Source of the DNA: UBA724 sp964229545
GTDB taxonomy: Bacteria; Bacteroidota; Bacteroidia; Flavobacteriales; Flavobacteriaceae
Assembly (NCBI GenBank): GCA_964229545.1
Contig: CAXRDP010000020.1
Span: forward strand, 1-26,308
DNA: 26,308 nt
Direction of reading: 5' to 3'
Shown here: positions 24,112-26,308 of the stretch, piece by piece
Position numbering within the stretch: position 1 is the stretch's first letter
How the letters are laid out: the number at the start of each line of letters is the position of its first letter
Made by a program: the position numbers and the translations under genes
Notes under the pieces: model-generated
Seen by the model: only the letters and a program-made list of their open reading frames with translations
Told to the model about the DNA's origin: nothing
The model's database searches: none

Positions 24112-25242
24112 ATGTCGTCCCCACAGCAGATTGCATTTGATTCCATCGAAGATGCCATAGCCGATATCAAAGAAGGTAAAATCATCATTGTAGTTGATGA
24201 TGAAAATCGAGAAAATGAAGGGGATTTTGTTGCCGCTGCAGAATGTGCCACGCCTGAGCTTATCAATTTTATGGCCCAACATGGTCGCGGGTTGATTTGT
24301 ACCCCGCTCGCAGAGTCTTATTGCACCAAACTTGATCTCTATCCCATGGTGCAAAACAACACAGACCCTATGGGAACAGCATTTACAGTTTCTGTAGATC
24401 TTAACGGAAATGGAGTAACATCAGGGATTTCTGCCTCAGACCGTGCCAAAACCGTTCGGGCTTTGGTGAATAAGGCCTCAAAACCTACTGATTTTATACG
24501 TCCCGGACACGTATTTCCCCTAACAGCTAAAGAAGGTGGGGTTTTAAGGCGCACAGGGCACACAGAAGCTGCGATTGACTTTGCGAGATTGGCTGGATTT
24601 AAGCCTGCCGGCGTGATTGTTGAAATCATGAACGAGGACGGCAGCATGGCCAGGTTGCCTCAACTGAAGCAAGTCGCTGACAAATACAACCTTAAATTGG
24701 TTTCTATTGAGGATTTGGTTGCCTATCGAATGAAGCACGATAGCCTTATCGAAATGGTAGAGGACTTCCCCTTAGACACGCGTTTTGGAACCTTCAGATT
24801 GCGAGCGTTTCAACAAAACACCAACAAGCAAATTCATTTGGCATTGACTTTGGGTGAATGGAAAGACGGAGATCAGGTACTGACACGTATTCAATCGATG
24901 AAAACCCCACAAGATTTATTAAAAAACCTACTTTTTGGTCAAAGTGCTGCTTTGGATAAGGTGTTCGAAAAAATCAAATCGCACGGTAGTGGGGCTGTGT
25001 TGTTCATCAACCCACCTGATGACGCCACCCAATTTGTTAGACAATTGAACGACCTCAAGTCAAAAAATCAAAGTAAAGAGAGTGTAAGCACCTATATGGA
25101 CGATAAAGATTTCGGTATCGGGGCACAGATGTTGCACCAGCTCCAAATCCATAAATTATCTTTGTTGACCAATAGTGAGCGTACCAAACGCGTGGGCATT
25201 GGCGGTTACGGAATTGAAATCTCGGATTGGGTTACGTATTAA
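24112..25242 (+). CDS. ribB: 3,4-dihydroxy-2-butanone 4-phosphate synthase with degenerate GTP cyclohydrolase II domain
   Basis: It makes the four-carbon precursor of riboflavin from ribulose 5-phosphate. It has 376 residues in two domains. The RibB domain (1 to about 205) is intact: DDENRENEGD (29-38), HGRGLIC (57-63), and RRTGHTEAAIDFARLAG (146-162). The second domain resembles GTP cyclohydrolase II at its ends (FGTFRLRAF, DKDFGIGAQMLHQL, GIGGYGIEI). It lacks the zinc cysteine cluster SECLTGD...CDCG, replaced by QSMKTPQDLLKNLLFGQS (261-278), and the RQEGRGIGL catalytic segment, replaced by INPPDD. It is thus probably RibB only, with the second domain structural. The stop overlaps that of the convergent permease. 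Confidence 0.92.
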   Translation: MSSPQQIAFDSIEDAIADIKEGKIIIVVDDENRENEGDFVAAAECATPELINFMAQHGRGLICTPLAESYCTKLDLYPMVQNNTDPMGTAFTVSVDLNGNGVTSGISASDRAKTVRALVNKASKPTDFIRPGHVFPLTAKEGGVLRRTGHTEAAIDFARLAGFKPAGVIVEIMNEDGSMARLPQLKQVADKYNLKLVSIEDLVAYRMKHDSLIEMVEDFPLDTRFGTFRLRAFQQNTNKQIHLALTLGEWKDGDQVLTRIQSMKTPQDLLKNLLFGQSAALDKVFEKIKSHGSGAVLFINPPDDATQFVRQLNDLKSKNQSKESVSTYMDDKDFGIGAQMLHQLQIHKLSLLTNSERTKRVGIGGYGIEISDWVTY

Positions 25243-25991
25243 AAAAACCAGAGTTTTATTGACATAATAATAACCATTAAGACCATAAAAATTTTGATGA
25301 TGCCCTCCCCTTTATTTACGGAATAGCGAGATGCTGTCCAAGCACCCAAAGAAGTGCCACCGGCCAAACAAAAACCGTAAATCCAATGTACATTCCCGCT
25401 TAACGCAAAAGTGGCCAAAGCTCCTACAGAATACACAAATACCACAGCTACTTTTGTCGCGTTGACACGCACCAAATTCATGCGGTTGAAAAAATTCAAA
25501 AACAGCATGATGATAAATCCGATTCCGGCATTGATAAAACCTCCGTAAATACCAATAAAAAAGAATGCGATCATAGAAATCCAAAGGTGCTTTCCATAAA
25601 GTCTTTCTACAGCATTTTGGGTAGAAAACTTAGGTTTAAAAACCATCGTCATTACCACCATAATCATGATAATAGCCAGAATGCGATTAAACAAATCACC
25701 GCGAATATCAATGGCTATTTTGGCACCAATCAACGCGCCTAATAGGGCAGCGATGCCCAAATACGAACTAAAAGGTTGTGAAGAAACTTGTTTGCTTCGG
25801 TAGCCCATAGTAGCTGATAATGAGGAAATCACAATTCCGATGCGGTTGGTTCCATTGGCTACTGCGGGGGGCAATCCCAAAAAAATCATCAAGGGTAAGG
25901 TGATCAATGATCCCCCACCAGCCATGGTGTTGATAAAACCAGCGAAAACACCAGCACCAAACAACAATAATATTTCATGAAGCTCAATCAT
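25239..25991 (-). CDS. TSUP (TauE/SafE) family membrane permease
   Basis: A 250-residue inner-membrane protein with about eight hydrophobic segments, of the TSUP family that includes sulfite, sulfonate and other anion exporters. The N-terminal motif FGAGVFAGFINTMAGGGSLITLP and the central repeat GIYGGFINAGIGFI are typical of the family and mark its internal duplication. The start is ATG 25991 (MIELHE). A longer frame back to 26063 would run across the promoter region. The substrate cannot be predicted. A paralogue starts on the other side of the tRNA-Ser gene. Confidence 0.85.
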   Translation of the reverse strand: MIELHEILLLFGAGVFAGFINTMAGGGSLITLPLMIFLGLPPAVANGTNRIGIVISSLSATMGYRSKQVSSQPFSSYLGIAALLGALIGAKIAIDIRGDLFNRILAIIMIMVVMTMVFKPKFSTQNAVERLYGKHLWISMIAFFFIGIYGGFINAGIGFIIMLFLNFFNRMNLVRVNATKVAVVFVYSVGALATFALSGNVHWIYGFCLAGGTSLGAWTASRYSVNKGEGIIKIFMVLMVIIMSIKLWFF

Positions 25992-26005
25992 GACACACAA
26001 AAGTT

Positions 26006-26013
26006 CAAATGTA
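26006..26013 (-). promoter_or_regulatory. candidate -7 box for the left TSUP gene
   Basis: TACATTTG on the minus strand is a perfect TAnnTTTG match, 15 bases before the ATG at 25991. No good -33 TTTG is seen. It supports the shorter start. Confidence 0.45.
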
Positions 26014-26041
26014 ATCAAATGAAATAGGGTTTGGGATGGCT

Positions 26042-26071
26042 TTTGTAAGAAAAAAAAGCGCACTATATTTG
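26042..26071 (+). promoter_or_regulatory. promoter of tRNA-Ser
   Basis: TTTG (26042-26045), an 18-base spacer and TATATTTG (26064-26071) form a full Bacteroidota promoter. It ends 8 bases before the mature tRNA 5' end. Confidence 0.75.
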
Positions 26072-26079
26072 CGCCCCGA

Positions 26080-26164
26080 GGAGAAATGGCAGAGTGGTCG
26101 AATGCGGCGGTCTTGAAAACCGTTGAGGGTCACACCTCCGGGGGTTCGAATCCCTCTTTCTCCG
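26080..26164 (+). tRNA. tRNA-Ser (anticodon UGA)
   Basis: All arms fold. The acceptor is GGAGAAA (26080-26086) with TTTCTCC (26157-26163) plus discriminator G. The anticodon stem is 26107-26111 with 26119-26123, and its loop gives TGA at 26114-26116. A long variable arm GAGG/CCTC (26125-26128 with 26135-26138) is the class II mark of tRNA-Ser. The T arm GGGGG/CCCTC has loop TTCGAAT. The 3' CCA is not encoded; the sequence goes on as CAAAA. Confidence 0.97.
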
Positions 26165-26170
26165 CAAAAA

Positions 26171-26200
26171 AAACCAAGTGTGGAAGCACTTGGTTTTTTT
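26171..26200 (+). terminator. intrinsic terminator after tRNA-Ser
   Basis: AAACCAAGTG (26171-26180) pairs with CACTTGGTTT (26187-26196) across a 6-base loop, flanked by A and T runs. It directly follows the tRNA and ends its transcript. Confidence 0.92.
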
Positions 26201-26240
26201 ATGCTTGCTGAATTATGATTAACTTTACTACAAATCATAT

Positions 26241-26308
26241 ATGCAAAACGCCTACGACATTCTTCTTCTTATTGGTGCCGGTGTTTTTGCGGGCTTTGTC
26301 AACACCAT
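26241..26308 (+). CDS. second TSUP (TauE/SafE) permease, N-terminal fragment
   Basis: ATG 26241 opens a frame that runs to the window edge (22 codons). It contains LLLIGAGVFAGFVNTM, nearly the same as LLLFGAGVFAGFINTM of the TSUP gene at 25239-25991. It is thus the start of a paralogue read in the opposite direction, on the far side of the tRNA-Ser gene. The rest lies outside the window. Confidence 0.8.
   Translation, partial: MQNAYDILLLIGAGVFAGFVNT

Noticed and set aside
25244..25257. AAAAC/GTTTT hairpin as a terminator between ribB and the TSUP gene
   Set aside because: The stem is five weak pairs, mostly A-T, and lies inside the TSUP coding end; too weak to support.
25992..26063. 24-residue N-terminal extension of the left TSUP gene
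   Set aside because: It covers the promoter region for this gene and for tRNA-Ser, and the paralogue at 26241 starts at the position equal to ATG 25991.

Overview
The window is a stretch of bacterial chromosome of moderate to low GC. It almost certainly comes from the Bacteroidota, most likely a flavobacterium-like lineage. Three things point there: promoters that fit the Bacteroidota primary sigma pattern (TTTG around -33 and TAnnTTTG around -7), few Shine-Dalgarno sequences, and characteristic gene orders. These orders are GNAT-argG-argC-proC-argD-argF'-argB-argE-argH, peroxiredoxin-thioredoxin-DUF6952, and ftsK-lolA-lptF/G-ribB. Nearly all of the window is coding. No insertion sequence, prophage or CRISPR array was seen.

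Layout. Positions 1-2426 (minus strand) hold pabB (folate branch) followed by tilS (tRNA-Ile lysidine synthase), which runs off the left edge. Divergent from them, a nine-gene arginine operon (2659-11491, plus strand) is read behind a short leader. That leader encodes a 21-residue peptide with two Arg-Arg pairs, followed by a terminator-like hairpin, and looks like a ribosome-mediated arginine attenuator. A membrane acyltransferase of the DUF1624/HGSNAT type overlaps the end of argH and converges on lpd (dihydrolipoyl dehydrogenase, minus). A NhaC-type antiporter follows on the plus strand. Between it and the convergent katG lies a cluster of four palindromic REP-like repeats.

A peroxide-defence block comes next: katG reads left, and an operon of 2-Cys peroxiredoxin, a CGNC thioredoxin and a DUF6952 protein reads right, separated by an AT-rich divergent promoter region. 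After a strong terminator, an envelope and division operon follows: ftsK, a LolA-like periplasmic carrier, an LptF/LptG-type permease and ribB with a degenerate GTP cyclohydrolase II domain. At the right edge a TSUP (TauE/SafE) permease reads left, then a tRNA-Ser(UGA) with its own promoter and terminator, then the first 22 codons of a second, very similar TSUP permease reading right.

The arginine operon encodes every step from glutamate through N-acyl-ornithine to arginine except carbamoyl phosphate supply, and also proC. The carbamoyltransferase has Ser at residue 90, the position reported to set acetyl- versus succinyl-ornithine specificity. This suggests a succinylated pathway as in Bacteroides. 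With no argA or argJ in the operon, the leading GNAT protein is the best candidate for the first acyl-transfer step. The most notable system here is the arginine leader/attenuator, whose start codon sits about where transcription should begin, so the sensing peptide may be translated from a leaderless mRNA.
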